64,000 nucleotides of DNA from the NCBI RefSeq assembly GCF_001618425.1, contig NZ_BDCU01000008.1:124001-188000 (forward strand), given 5' to 3'. Position numbers and translations under genes: made by a program. The notes below the pieces were generated by a model, which ran no database searches, was not told the DNA's origin, and worked only from the letters and a program-made list of their open reading frames with translations. Below, piece by piece: positions 26,235-35,866 of the stretch; position 1 is the stretch's first letter, and each line of letters opens with the position of its first letter. This DNA is from Nocardia fusca NBRC 14340 (GTDB lineage Bacteria > Actinomycetota > Actinomycetes > Mycobacteriales > Mycobacteriaceae).

Positions 26235-26732
26235 ATGGAGATGACAGTGCGTACGACGTTTCCGACTTCCGTCTCGGCGGCCGCCAAGTCCGCTGCCGCG
26301 CGGGATTACGCCCAGCGTGGCTGGACTGTCGCCGAAACGACCAACGGCCTGTGCCTGATCACCGACGCAGACCTTTCCGCCGTCGAGGTCACCGGGGAGT
26401 TGGCCGCGTCGGTCCGGCGGTATCTGCGAGCGAACAATCTGACCGGTCCGGTGATCGAGATTCCGGGCGCCGAGCGCCGGGAGATCCATCTGGTCACCGG
26501 GATGCGCAAGGCCGAACGTGCTGTCGAGGCGCTGCGGGCCGCCGGTGCGGTCGTGCACACCGACGGCGACGGCATCCCGCTGCCGCCCACCCACCTCTCG
26601 GCCGGTTCGGCCAGCTGGGGCGTGGACCCGGAGGAAGCCCGCTGGATCCCGCCGGTGGTCGCGATCGGCGCCGCCGTCCGTTCCGTGCGTGCCCGCCGGC
26701 CGCAGCGGCTGGCCAGCGTCGCCTGCGCCTGA
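26235..26732 (+). CDS. Small protein resembling a primase-polymerase N-terminal domain
   Basis: About 165 residues. Possible starts are ATG 26235, ATG 26241 or GTG 26247; GGAG at 26237-26240 best fits the GTG. The opening AAARDYAQRGWTVAE, the middle GLCLITDADL and the later GDGIPLPPTHLSAGSASWGV follow the order of the bifunctional primase-polymerase N-terminal domain (A-x-x-Y-A-x-x-G-W, then a strand ending in acidic residues, then the P-L-P-P-S motif). The catalytic acidic set is incomplete and the helicase part is missing, so it may be a degenerate derivative. Function is uncertain. Confidence 0.65.
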   Translation: MEMTVRTTFPTSVSAAAKSAAARDYAQRGWTVAETTNGLCLITDADLSAVEVTGELAASVRRYLRANNLTGPVIEIPGAERREIHLVTGMRKAERAVEALRAAGAVVHTDGDGIPLPPTHLSAGSASWGVDPEEARWIPPVVAIGAAVRSVRARRPQRLASVACA

Positions 26733-26789
26733 GGCGCCGGCCGCGCCGCGGCCTCGGTAGCACCCGACGACAAGAGAAACCGAAAGCAG

Positions 26790-26822
26790 TGAGCCCCGGA
26801 AGTCTCCGACGACCGGGGCTCA
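26790..26822. terminator. Hairpin between convergent genes
   Basis: TGAGCCCCGG pairs perfectly with CCGGGGCTCA around a 13-base loop. It lies between the primase-like and GtrA genes and could serve both. Confidence 0.7.
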
Positions 26823-26840
26823 TCGCTGTGTGCGGAGGAA

Positions 26841-27425
26841 CTAGCGGATACGGAAGATGACCAGGCGCTGGACCACGAAGTTGATCACCGTGGCCGTGCC
26901 CTGCGCGATCACGTAGGCCAGCGGGACGCGCCACCACAGTCCCTCGTCGAAGGCGTGGTAGCAGACCCAGTTGATACCCACCTGGACGCAGAAGGTCAGC
27001 GCGTACAGGATCACCACCGCGATGAAACGGGCCCGGCTCGGGGCCGCGTTGAAGGTCCACCGGCGGTTGATCAGATAAGCGGTCGTGGTGCCGGCGATGA
27101 AACCGATCGCCTTGGCCGGGTTGACCGGCAGCCCCACCACCTCGAGCAGCAGCACGTACAGCCCGAAGTCGACCACGGCCGACAGCGCCCCGGTGATGGC
27201 GAACCGCACCAGCTGGGTCACCAGACCGATCTGTGCGCTCCCGGATCCGGCATCGTCCGGCTCGCTGACGGCGACGGCCGGCTCCTCGGCCGCGACGGAA
27301 ACATCCCCGGTGCCGCCCGGCGTCACCCGGGGGCTCCGGCTCACTGCGTTGCTTTCAGGGCCCACCGACGGAAATGTACTTGTCCAGCGGCGCCCGCGGG
27401 CCCGCGGGTGCAGTCGACCGTTCAT
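26841..27425 (-). CDS. GtrA-family protein, Rv3789-like
   Basis: 194 residues from the ATG at 27425; the first ~70 are variable, so a later GTG may be the true start. Four membrane segments begin with QLVRFAITGALSAVVDFGLY and include KAIGFIAGTTTAYLINRRWTF, then two more ending in NFVVQRLVIFRIR. It sits divergent from dprE1, as Rv3789 sits beside dprE1 in M. tuberculosis. Rv3789 has been discussed as a flippase for decaprenyl-phosphoryl-arabinose or as an anchor for arabinosyltransferases; the exact role is unsettled. Confidence 0.85.
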   Translation of the reverse strand: MNGRLHPRARGRRWTSTFPSVGPESNAVSRSPRVTPGGTGDVSVAAEEPAVAVSEPDDAGSGSAQIGLVTQLVRFAITGALSAVVDFGLYVLLLEVVGLPVNPAKAIGFIAGTTTAYLINRRWTFNAAPSRARFIAVVILYALTFCVQVGINWVCYHAFDEGLWWRVPLAYVIAQGTATVINFVVQRLVIFRIR

Positions 27426-27540
27426 AGACCGGCGACCATCGAGCACTTACAGTGCCGTCAACCTACCCAAGCTGCTCGACGTGCAGGCCCCACACACCTT
27501 CCGCCTACTCCGGATGGTCCACCTTTATGGTGGGGCCCGC

Positions 27541-27640
27541 CCCCGGTTCTGGAGCGACAGAGCGAAGGAGCGCAGCGACTGAGCGGCGGAGTGAAGAACC
27601 GGGGTCACAGGGCCCCGACCCGCGGCGCCGAAGGCGCCGC
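27541..27640. repeat. Inverted repeat plus hairpin upstream of dprE1
   Basis: CCCCGGTTCT (27541-27550) is perfectly complementary to AGAACCGGGG (27595-27604); the intervening 44 bases are built of recurring GAGCG-type words. A second hairpin follows, GCGGCGCC / GAA / GGCGCCGC at 27622-27640, about 30 bases before the dprE1 start. It may be a mobile repetitive element or a leader structure. Confidence 0.7.
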
Positions 27641-27670
27641 AATCGAACACAGCCTGTAGCCTCTATGCCG

Positions 27671-29146
27671 ATGTCCACGAAAGTTCCGACCTCGACTCAG
27701 GCGTCCGGTACCGAGACCCCGCCGGCCGGCGATCCAGTTAGCGCCGGTACGGGGTTCACGCTACCCACGCGAACCCGGACGCTCACCGGGTGGGCCCGTA
27801 CGGCGGCCACCACCGCCGAAGTGCTCTCGACGAGCGATCCCGAACTCATCGCCCGCGCGGTCGCCGTGGTCGCCGAGGACAACGACGGCAAACCAGAGCA
27901 TCTGCGGCGCGGTGTGATCGCCCGCGGGCTCGGCCGCTCCTACGGCGACAACGCGCAGAACGCGGGCGGGCTGGTCATCGATATGACCGCCCTGAACAAG
28001 ATCCACCGCATCGACCAGGACACCCGGCTGGTGGATGTGGACGGCGGTGTCACGCTCGACCAGCTCATGAAGGCCGCGCTCCCGTTCGGTCTGTGGGTTC
28101 CGGTCCTACCGGGCACCCGGCAGGTCACCGTCGGCGGCGCCATCGGCTCCGATATCCACGGTAAGAACCATCACAGCGCGGGCAGCTTCGGCAACCATGT
28201 ACGGTCCATCCAGCTGCTCACCGCGGACGGCGAAGTGCAGACCATCGGCCCCAAGAAGAACGCCAAACTGTTCTGGGCCACCATCGGCGGCTGCGGTCTC
28301 ACCGGCATCATCCTGCGTGCCACCATCGAGATGACACCGACCGAGACCGCGTACTTCATCGCCGACGGCGATGTGACCTCCGGCCTCGACGAAACCATCG
28401 CGTTCCACAGCGACGGCTCCGAGGACAACTACGAGTACAGTTCGGCCTGGTTCGACGCGCTCAGCCCGATGCCCAAACTGGGCCGGGCCGTGATCTCGCG
28501 GGGCTCGCTGGCCAAGCTGGACCAGCTGCCGAAGAAACTGCGCAAGAACCCGCTGGGCTTCACCGGGAAGACGTTCCTGACCTTCCCCGATGTGTTCCCC
28601 AACGGCCTGCTCAACAACAAGACGTTCACCCTCGCCACCGAGATCTGGTACCGCAAGGGCGCCACCTACCGGCAGAAGCCGCAGAATCTGACGGCCTTCT
28701 ACCACCCCCTCGATATGCTCGGCGAATGGAACCGGGCCTACGGCTCGCGGGGCTTCCTGCAGTACCAGTTCGTGGTGCCGCCGGAGGCGGTCGAGGAGTT
28801 CAAGCAGATCCTCATCGATATCCAGGCGAGCGGGCACTATTCGTTCCTGAACGTGTTCAAGTACTTCGGCGAGGGCAACCAGGCGCCGCTGAGTTTCCCC
28901 ATGCCGGGCTGGAACGTCTGCCTGGACTTCCCGATCGCGCCCGGTCTCAACGACTTCGTCACCGAACTGGACCGGCGGGTACTGGAATTCGGCGGACGGC
29001 TCTACACCGGTAAGGACTCGCGCACGACCGCCGAGAACTTCCATCAGATGTATCCCCGGATCGACGAGTGGATCAAGGTCCGCCGCAGCGTCGACCCCAC
29101 AGGCGTTTTCATGTCCGATATGGCGAGAAGGCTGGAGCTTCAGTGA
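27671..29146 (+). CDS. dprE1: Decaprenylphosphoryl-beta-D-ribose 2-oxidase DprE1
   Basis: 491 residues from ATG 27671 (ATG 27665 also possible); the upstream open frame is not supported. It is a VAO-type FAD enzyme that oxidises decaprenyl-phosphoryl-ribose to the 2-keto form, with DprE2 completing epimerisation to the arabinose donor. The FAD domain has [14 protein letters not shown] and [31 protein letters not shown] carries Cys417, equivalent to Cys387 of the M. tuberculosis enzyme, the residue modified by benzothiazinones. [16 protein letters not shown] holds Lys448, matching catalytic Lys418. The stop overlaps the GTG of dprE2. Confidence 0.96.
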   Translation: MSTKVPTSTQASGTETPPAGDPVSAGTGFTLPTRTRTLTGWARTAATTAEVLSTSDPELIARAVAVVAEDNDGKPEHLRRGVIARGLGRSYGDNAQNAGGLVIDMTALNKIHRIDQDTRLVDVDGGVTLDQLMKAALPFGLWVPVLPGTRQVTVGGAIGSDIHGKNHHSAGSFGNHVRSIQLLTADGEVQTIGPKKNAKLFWATIGGCGLTGIILRATIEMTPTETAYFIADGDVTSGLDETIAFHSDGSEDNYEYSSAWFDALSPMPKLGRAVISRGSLAKLDQLPKKLRKNPLGFTGKTFLTFPDVFPNGLLNNKTFTLATEIWYRKGATYRQKPQNLTAFYHPLDMLGEWNRAYGSRGFLQYQFVVPPEAVEEFKQILIDIQASGHYSFLNVFKYFGEGNQAPLSFPMPGWNVCLDFPIAPGLNDFVTELDRRVLEFGGRLYTGKDSRTTAENFHQMYPRIDEWIKVRRSVDPTGVFMSDMARRLELQ

Positions 29147-29922
29147 TCAACGCGGTAGGCAATCCGCAGTCCATTCTGCTGTTCGGCGGGACCTCGGAAA
29201 TCGGCCTCGCGATCGTTGCGGAATACCTGAAGAAGGGGCCGGCCCGGGTGATCCTGGCCACCCTGCCGAGTGATCCGCTGCGTGATACCGCGGTGGCGCA
29301 GACCAAGGCCGCGGGTGCGAGCCAGGTCGATGTGATCGATTTCGACGCGCTCGACACCGACAGCCATCCGAAGGTTGTCGACCAGGCCTTCGCCGAGGGG
29401 GATGTCGATGTCGCGATCGTCGCGTTCGGGCTGCTCGGCAATGCCGAGGAATTGTGGCAGGACCAGCGCAAAGCGGTGCAGATCGCGCAGATCAACTACA
29501 CCGCCGCGGTCTCGGTCGGCGTGCTGACCGGCGAGAAGATGAAGGCGCAGGGCTTCGGCCGGATCATCGCCATGTCCTCGGCGGCCGGCGAGCGGGTGCG
29601 CCGCTCCAACTTCGTCTACGGCTCCACCAAGGCCGGGCTGGACGGGTTCTATCTGGGCCTCGGTGAGGCGCTGCGCCCGCACGGCCCCCGGGTGCTGGTG
29701 ATCCGGCCCGGTCAGGTGCGCACCACCACCACGATCGAGCACTGGAAGGCCACGGGCGCCAAAGAGGCGCCGTTCACGGTCGACAAGGAAGAGGTCGCCG
29801 CGCTGGCGGTGGACGCCTCGGAGAAGGGCAAGGAGCTCATCTGGGCGCCGGGCGCATTCCGGTACGTGATGATGATCCTGCGTCATATCCCGCGGTCGAT
29901 CTTCCGCAGGCTCCCGGTCTAG
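29143..29922 (+). CDS. dprE2: Decaprenylphosphoryl-2-keto-ribose reductase DprE2
   Basis: 259-residue SDR that reduces the DprE1 product to decaprenyl-phosphoryl-arabinose. It has [11 protein letters not shown] near the N-terminus, the active-site serine in [12 protein letters not shown] and Y-x-x-x-K in [11 protein letters not shown]. The GTG at 29143 overlaps the dprE1 stop (GTGA), as expected for obligate partners. The C-terminal [14 protein letters not shown] is a basic amphipathic end found in orthologues. Confidence 0.95.
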   Translation: MINAVGNPQSILLFGGTSEIGLAIVAEYLKKGPARVILATLPSDPLRDTAVAQTKAAGASQVDVIDFDALDTDSHPKVVDQAFAEGDVDVAIVAFGLLGNAEELWQDQRKAVQIAQINYTAAVSVGVLTGEKMKAQGFGRIIAMSSAAGERVRRSNFVYGSTKAGLDGFYLGLGEALRPHGPRVLVIRPGQVRTTTTIEHWKATGAKEAPFTVDKEEVAALAVDASEKGKELIWAPGAFRYVMMILRHIPRSIFRRLPV

Positions 29923-29989
29923 CTCCGCTCGAGCCGGCCTGCCCGTATCAGCGGGCAGCGCCGGTGGCAGGCTCACTCGCACAATGTTC

Positions 29990-30028
29990 GAGGGCCGTCA
30001 CGCACCGATCCGGTGTGTGACGGCCCTC
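29990..30028. terminator. Strong hairpin after dprE2
   Basis: GAGGGCCGTCAC and GTGACGGCCCTC pair perfectly over 12 bp; the loop itself can fold (CACCG/CGGTG). It lies between the convergent dprE2 and the small gene at 30081. Confidence 0.8.
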
Positions 30029-30080
30029 GTCGTATTCGGTACTTCCGGCGGGCCACCGCGTGTGGTGGCCGCTACCGCTG

Positions 30081-30242
30081 TCATACGCGTGTCATTCGCT
30101 GGCCCAGCTCGCGGCGCAGCACCTCCTGGGACGGCAGGCGTCCGAGGACGCGCAGTACCGACGGTCGTAGTTCCTTTTGCTCCTCATCGGTGAGCAAGCC
30201 GACGAGATCGCGCAGTTCCATATCGTCGAAGGCCGAAGTCAT
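30081..30242 (-). CDS. Small acidic/basic protein, unknown function
   Basis: 53 residues from ATG 30242; an in-frame ATG at 30278 would add 12 residues. The sequence MELRDLVGLLTDEEQKELRP followed by SVLRVLGRLPSQEVLRREL is helical and non-random for its length, and the upstream 30290-30340 stretch is A/T-rich and promoter-like. No family recognised. It is downstream of the emb gene on the same strand but 120 bases away. Confidence 0.5.
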   Translation of the reverse strand: MTSAFDDMELRDLVGLLTDEEQKELRPSVLRVLGRLPSQEVLRRELGQRMTRV

Positions 30243-30364
30243 GCGAACAAGCCTACGGGCCGTGCTGCCGTTCGTCATCCGTTCGGCAATTCCCTCACAT
30301 GGAAATAAACCGATATGTGAGCCATAGCACTTGATAGACGAGTTTCGATGTAGCGCAACCTCGT

Positions 30365-33300
30365 TCAACTCACTTTGATCGGATCGTCGGTGCTCATACC
30401 GCCTCGATCCGCCTCGGTGACGGTCGTTTCGGCCGGTACGGCGTCGGGCCGGTACGGGGTGAAACGCTCCAGCGAACCCCAGTCCCGCGCCCAGTCGTCG
30501 GACAGATAGGTCGCCACCGAATCGGCTTCCAGCAGTAGCTCGGTCCAGCCGAGGGGGCCGCCACCGATATGGTCCTGCCACGCGTTGGACGCGTCGGAAC
30601 CGACGCGGTCGGGCAGGATCCGCCAGCGCGGCACCTCCGCGATACCGTGGCTGTGGTCGAACGGCCGCTGGCAGCCGAAGGCCAGCCCGACATGCCAGTC
30701 CAGCAGCACCGGGTCGGTGTGCCCCACAACGGAATCCAGCGTGGCCAGCCGCGGCAGCCGCGGCGGCGTGATCGCCAGCCACTGCCGCGCGGTGATGTCG
30801 TTGTCGGCGGCCACCAGACGGACCGCGTTCGTCTCCCGGGGCAACCGGTCCAGGGGTACGCGCAGATTACGCCAGGACGGATTGGGGCCGATATCCAGCG
30901 GTGCCACCGACCCGAGCACCGTCATGGTGCCGTCGGCACTGCGCGTCCCGTACTCCACCGTGAGATCTTGGCCGTAGGTGAGCACACCGTCGGCGTCCAC
31001 CGATCGGATCCGGCCCGCGGCGGTCAGGGCGAGCACCCGGTAGGCCGGATCGGCCCGCATCTCGTCGGTGAGATCCAGGCGGTACCAGCCGGTGGTGAGC
31101 TTCGCCTGCTGCTGGTCGCCGGTCCGGTAGCTGCCGAGCACCGGGGTCCGGGCCGGGTCGAGACCGAAGGGCAGCGCCACCGTGGAACCGTTGATACCGG
31201 CCTGCACGGACGTACCGCCGCCCGTCCCGGCGCCGGTGGTGTCGGTGGTCTTGTTCTCGGTATCGGATTCGACGGAATTCGCACCGCCGGATGTGGTTTC
31301 CTCGGCGTCCGCGGTCAGATCCTCGGCCACCCCGTCCGGGGTGAATCCGACGGTCTGCGCCTCGGGGTCGGTGGAGATCAGGCCGTCGGCGGGGTTGCCC
31401 TCGTACGGGAGCAGCAGCGAATCGGCGGTATTCGTCTCCACCAGCACATCGTCGGCCAGCCCGCACGGTTCACCGGCCAGCGCACGGACATTCGATTTGG
31501 CGACGGAGTAGGCCGGGTACTGCCCGACGGCCGCCTTGGTCAGCGACGCGATCTCGAAGAGCACCAGCAATGCCGCGGCCACCGTGAGCGGCGCCGACGC
31601 GTACCGGGCCGACCGTGACGGCAGCCCGCCGCGGTAGGGCGCGCGATAGTGCAGCCACAACGCCACCAGCAACGCGAGCACGGCAAGGCCGAGGAACAGG
31701 GTGGACAAACCCTTACCGGCGATCAGCGGCGCCTTGTCCCACCACGGCACACCGTAACTGGACACGTACCACCAGCCGTTGGAGCCGGTGAACGTGATCG
31801 CCAGCAGGAACAGCACGGCGGCGGCGAACAGCGCGCGATTGCGCGGCGCCCGGATACCGTTGGTGCCCACCGCGACAGCGGCCAGCGCGGCCAGCGAACC
31901 CGCCAGGCCCGCGTAGACGCCGAAGTGATGGGTCCATTTGGTGGGTGTGAACATCATCAGCAGCAGCGACGCGAACACGATGCCCAGGATCCGCACCGAC
32001 GGGCCGCGCGAGGTCCCGGGGATCCGGCCCTTGCGCAGCACCTGCAGTACGCAGACCAGCAGGCAGAGCAGCATGAGCAGGACCCCGAACCGCCGCGCCA
32101 GCGAACCGTCCGGGGAGAGCATGAGCAGCGAATCCCAGCGGGTGCGTTCGTCGAACCAGGCCACATTCGGGCCGACCGCGGTACGGACGCGGGTGGCCTC
32201 CAGCACCGTGGACAGGGTCTGATCGGCGAAGATCACCACCAGCACCAGGGTTCCGGCGGCCAGGCCCGGCGCGATGAGGCTCGCGTACCGCCACAGCGCC
32301 TGCGCCCGGGAGGCGCCGCCCCGGGCACGCGCGATGATGATCTGGAGTACCGGCCGGGAACCGGCGATCAGCGCGGCGATGCAGATGAGCCCGGTGGGTC
32401 CGGCGGCCAGCGAGAAGGCCGCGATGAGTACCGCGATCGCGGCGGGGAGCAGCCGCGCGGTGGCGATCGCGCGTTCGATCGAACACCAGGTGAGCAGCGC
32501 ACCGGCGGCGATCAACGGTTCCGGGCGCAGACCGTTGTCGTAGGGCAGCCAGAATGCCAGGAACACCAGGCCCGCGGTCCACAGAGCGATCTGATCGCCC
32601 CGTACCCGCGCGCCCAGCCGGGGCAGCACCTCCCGGCTGATCACCAGCCAGCACACGATCCCGGCCAGCAGCGTGGGCAGCCGCATCCACGGGCTCGACT
32701 CCGAGACCCGCGTCATCCAGGCCAGCACCTCGTAGGACCAGCCGAACGGCGCTTCCGGCACCCCGAACCAGCGGTAGTAGTTCGCCAGATAGCCGGCTTT
32801 GTCCGAGACGCGGGCCATGTTCAGGATGTAGCCGTCGTCGGAGGTGTTGGCCCCGATGATGTGCCAGCCGACGAGTACACCGAGCACCGCGCCGTCGGCG
32901 AGCCGGAAGCGCCACCAGTGCGCAGGGAGGAAACGGCGGGCGCGCCGGCCGTCGGTGATGTCGAGCAGATGCAACGCGATCAGGGCGAGCACCGTGAACA
33001 CCACCGCGCCGACGATCGCGGCCAGCTTGAGCGGCGTCGGAGACGAGGTGAAACGCGAGTCGATATCGGCGTGCAACCGGATACCGTCGAGCTGCCCCTG
33101 CGACAGGTCGGTGAACACTCCGACCAGCTGCGGACGGATATCCCGGTCCACCTGAGCGCGGAACGGTGTTCCGTCGGCCCGGACGGTTCCGGTCAGTTCC
33201 GCGGTGGTCACGGCGGCCGACGAGGTGACGGTGAGGGCCTGGCAGCCGCCCAGTTCGGCGCGCTCGGCGGACAGCAGCGGTACATCGCGCAGCACCACCG

Positions 33301-33658
33301 ACAGGGTGTCGCCGGTCACCGTGACCCGTAGCCCGCGCGCCGACGACTGGCCCGAAGCGTCGGGCACCGTCTCCACCACCGTGCCCTCGGCGGTGTTCAG
33401 CACCGGACACGGCACGGTGAGGTCCAGCCGCAGCGGCTGGTAACTCACCAGCGGCGCCTCGACGCTCGCGGCGCCGGCCTGCGGCCAGTCCAGGGCGGTG
33501 CGGTCCTGACGCAAGGGCAGCAGCGGCGCCGCGACGGCCAGTACGAACCCGAGTAGCCCGGATACCAGAGCCAGCAGGCGGATACGGTTCAACGCTCGAG
33601 GAGATCGGTCCGGTCGCACGGGGCTCGACTCTAATAGGCGCTGCTGAGCGAAGCTCAC
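30365..33658 (-). CDS. Arabinosyltransferase, Emb family (copy adjacent to aftA)
   Basis: 1097-residue GT-C enzyme of the EmbA/B/C family, which adds arabinofuranose from decaprenyl-phosphoryl-arabinose to the arabinan of the wall or lipoarabinomannan. An N-terminal TM (about 27-49), a periplasmic beta domain (50-205) and a cluster of ~12 more TM segments (to ~760) precede a large C-terminal carbohydrate-binding region. The catalytic loop GANTSDDGYILNMARVSD has D274/D275. Met281 occupies the EmbB Met306 position tied to ethambutol resistance. The GTG start at 33658 is uncertain; GTG 33619 is possible. By position after aftA it corresponds to embC; A/B/C identity cannot be settled by eye. Confidence 0.92.
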   Translation of the reverse strand: MSFAQQRLLESSPVRPDRSPRALNRIRLLALVSGLLGFVLAVAAPLLPLRQDRTALDWPQAGAASVEAPLVSYQPLRLDLTVPCPVLNTAEGTVVETVPDASGQSSARGLRVTVTGDTLSVVLRDVPLLSAERAELGGCQALTVTSSAAVTTAELTGTVRADGTPFRAQVDRDIRPQLVGVFTDLSQGQLDGIRLHADIDSRFTSSPTPLKLAAIVGAVVFTVLALIALHLLDITDGRRARRFLPAHWWRFRLADGAVLGVLVGWHIIGANTSDDGYILNMARVSDKAGYLANYYRWFGVPEAPFGWSYEVLAWMTRVSESSPWMRLPTLLAGIVCWLVISREVLPRLGARVRGDQIALWTAGLVFLAFWLPYDNGLRPEPLIAAGALLTWCSIERAIATARLLPAAIAVLIAAFSLAAGPTGLICIAALIAGSRPVLQIIIARARGGASRAQALWRYASLIAPGLAAGTLVLVVIFADQTLSTVLEATRVRTAVGPNVAWFDERTRWDSLLMLSPDGSLARRFGVLLMLLCLLVCVLQVLRKGRIPGTSRGPSVRILGIVFASLLLMMFTPTKWTHHFGVYAGLAGSLAALAAVAVGTNGIRAPRNRALFAAAVLFLLAITFTGSNGWWYVSSYGVPWWDKAPLIAGKGLSTLFLGLAVLALLVALWLHYRAPYRGGLPSRSARYASAPLTVAAALLVLFEIASLTKAAVGQYPAYSVAKSNVRALAGEPCGLADDVLVETNTADSLLLPYEGNPADGLISTDPEAQTVGFTPDGVAEDLTADAEETTSGGANSVESDTENKTTDTTGAGTGGGTSVQAGINGSTVALPFGLDPARTPVLGSYRTGDQQQAKLTTGWYRLDLTDEMRADPAYRVLALTAAGRIRSVDADGVLTYGQDLTVEYGTRSADGTMTVLGSVAPLDIGPNPSWRNLRVPLDRLPRETNAVRLVAADNDITARQWLAITPPRLPRLATLDSVVGHTDPVLLDWHVGLAFGCQRPFDHSHGIAEVPRWRILPDRVGSDASNAWQDHIGGGPLGWTELLLEADSVATYLSDDWARDWGSLERFTPYRPDAVPAETTVTEADRGGMSTDDPIKVS

Positions 33659-33734
33659 CCGCAGACCGCGCGGCCGGTCCGGCGGCGGAAGTGTGCCCGG
33701 CCGGACGCAGCCGCCATCGGGTGGCCGGCGGCGC

Positions 33735-35735
33735 TCAGCGGTTCACGACGACCAGGGTGAACGGGCCGATATCGGTCACGGTGAAACGCGGGTCGGCGAA
33801 CAATTTCGCGGGGAACGCGACGGTGTAGCGACGGACGTTCGGGTCGTTAGGGTACACATCGGCGGCCAGTCGCAGGGTGTACTCGTCGCCACTGCGGCGG
33901 AACAGGAACGCGTCGGGCGCGCGCCACGGCGCCCCGGCCAGCGCGTCGAGAAGTTCGTCCGGTGTGTCCTTTTCGCTCCACTGCTCGATCGCCGCGGACC
34001 GATCCGCGTAATCGGCCAGTGGATTGGCGTAGTGCGAGGTCATGCCCTGGAAACCGAAGTACGGGTAGTAGGCGAGGAAGGTGGTGTCGCCGGTGAGCAC
34101 CACCGTTTCCGAGGGTTCGCGGCCGGTCTGAGCTCGCAGTGCGTCGTCGATGTTGTGGTAGTGCCGGACCGCCGACGGGTGGCGCTGGTCGGCCCGCCGG
34201 CCGTCCCCGTCGGTATCGGTGTAGGCGGTGGTGATCTCGGGGGCCAGGACATGGGGAATGTCCTGGCAGTAGGCGAGCGCGCCCACCGTCGCCACCACGA
34301 TGGCCACCCAGCGGAACCGCGCCGGTTCGTTGAGCGCCTGGTATACCGCCCGCGCCCCCTCCACGAAACCGAACCCGCCCGCGGCCGCCAGCAGGACCAG
34401 CAGCACCGGTTCCAGCCGGAACGACAGCAGCGTCGACCCGGCCGCGGTGGCCAGCATCGACAGCAGCGACCACAGGTACACCGCGAGTACGCCGAGACCG
34501 AGCGACTGGGCGCGGCGCGAGGAGCTCGCGCGCATCACCAGCCAGATGGTTCCGATCAGGCACAGCGCGCCGAGCAGCGAGAAATGCGCCATGGGCAACG
34601 GCAGTTCGGCCCCGGCCTCGGGCAGGTAGTGGAACGCGCCACCGGACTGCAATTTCGGCCGATCCAGCATCCGGACCAGGAACGGCAAGAACACCGGAAG
34701 CGCGATCAGCGCGGCGATCACACCCATCACGATCAGCCGCAGCAGCGGGGCGCCGACAGCCCGTCCGGCGCTACCGACCGGCGCATGCGACTCCCCGGTG
34801 TGGGCCGCCACCCGGCGCGGCGTCCGGGCCACGTAGCGCAACCGCAGGCCGAGTCCCGCCGCGACCACCGCCATGAGCACGACGGTGAACACCGCGAAGG
34901 CGAAGTACAGGGTGTAGCAGGCGGCCGCGAGCCCCAGGAACAGCCCGGTGCCCAGCACCGCGCCCCAGCCGCCCGCGGTGCGCTCCTCCCCCGCGTCCGC
35001 GGTCCGGCCGGTGATCTCGGCGGGGCGGTACAGCGCGCCCCAGGCCATCACCAGCACCGGCGCCAGCAGGATCGCGATCACCGCGCCGTAGGCCTCCGGC
35101 GCGGCATAGGTGACGGCCACGGCCGTCACCGCGCTGGTGACCCCCACCGCCCAATCCGCGCGGATCAGCTGGGTCCACAGCACCAGCGACACCACCGCGG
35201 CCACCGCGATCGACCCGATCGCGTACGGCTTGAACACCTCCCAGCCGTCCATACCCAGCACATTCGCCACCCGGCCGCCGACCCAGAACCAGCCGGCCGG
35301 ATAGAACGGCGGCAGATCGGCGTAGGTCATATCGCGCAACGCGGCGCTGTCGGTGAGCCGGGTCAGGTACTCGGTCCGGAACTCCTGGTCCACCGAGATA
35401 CCGAACAGATACAGCTTGGTGGCCGCCAGCGGCATCCCCAGCGTGACGGTGACGAACGCCGAGATACCGGCCCAGGACAGCAGTTTCGCCAGCCGCCGCG
35501 AACGCCGCAGCCGCAGCAGGGCGATCGAACCCGCGATGAGCGCCGCGGCGCCCACCTGACCGACAGTGGTCAGCGCCCGCACCACATTGGAGGAGTTGAA
35601 GGCGGGCCACTGCACCAGGGAGAACGCGACCAGCCCGGCGGCGACCACCACCACCGCGACCACCGTCGCGAGCACCGCTTCGCCGACTCCGGCCCCGACC
35701 TGACGCACCAACCGCGCGCCGCGACTCGTCGTCAT
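33735..35735 (-). CDS. aftA: Galactan 5-O-arabinofuranosyltransferase AftA
   Basis: 666 residues from ATG 35735, with GGAGG eleven bases upstream; an earlier in-frame ATG at 35765 is possible. AftA primes arabinan by adding the first arabinofuranose to galactan, using decaprenyl-phosphoryl-arabinose, outside the membrane. About eleven TM segments occupy the first ~440 residues. The first loop has LTDSAALRDMTYADLPPFYP and AGWFWVGGRV, typical of the family. The C-terminal ~200 residues are a soluble domain ending DIGPFTLVVVNR. emb follows after 76 bases, the conserved aftA-emb order. Confidence 0.93.
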   Translation of the reverse strand: MTTSRGARLVRQVGAGVGEAVLATVVAVVVVAAGLVAFSLVQWPAFNSSNVVRALTTVGQVGAAALIAGSIALLRLRRSRRLAKLLSWAGISAFVTVTLGMPLAATKLYLFGISVDQEFRTEYLTRLTDSAALRDMTYADLPPFYPAGWFWVGGRVANVLGMDGWEVFKPYAIGSIAVAAVVSLVLWTQLIRADWAVGVTSAVTAVAVTYAAPEAYGAVIAILLAPVLVMAWGALYRPAEITGRTADAGEERTAGGWGAVLGTGLFLGLAAACYTLYFAFAVFTVVLMAVVAAGLGLRLRYVARTPRRVAAHTGESHAPVGSAGRAVGAPLLRLIVMGVIAALIALPVFLPFLVRMLDRPKLQSGGAFHYLPEAGAELPLPMAHFSLLGALCLIGTIWLVMRASSSRRAQSLGLGVLAVYLWSLLSMLATAAGSTLLSFRLEPVLLVLLAAAGGFGFVEGARAVYQALNEPARFRWVAIVVATVGALAYCQDIPHVLAPEITTAYTDTDGDGRRADQRHPSAVRHYHNIDDALRAQTGREPSETVVLTGDTTFLAYYPYFGFQGMTSHYANPLADYADRSAAIEQWSEKDTPDELLDALAGAPWRAPDAFLFRRSGDEYTLRLAADVYPNDPNVRRYTVAFPAKLFADPRFTVTDIGPFTLVVVNR

Positions 35736-35866
35736 CGGCGTACTTACCTCCGGCTCCCGATCCACCTACTGGGCGTCGGTCAGCCTAGTGCAGGGGTACC
35801 GAGAACCGGCGCCCCGAGCATCTCGACGGACAGTGTCCCGGAAACCACAACACTGCCGACCCACAG

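Noticed and set aside
27452..27670. Upstream extension of DprE1
   Set aside because: It would translate through the inverted repeat and hairpin, and the family start fits the ATGs at 27665/27671.
30283..30782. Upstream extension of the small gene at 30081
   Set aside because: The frame runs antisense-free but inside the emb gene in another frame, giving Arg/Gly/Ala-rich shadow sequence before the compact 53-residue protein.
35785..35866. VapC toxin remnant after the VapB-like gene
   Set aside because: None of the three frames shows PIN-domain acidic motifs; too short and no similarity.
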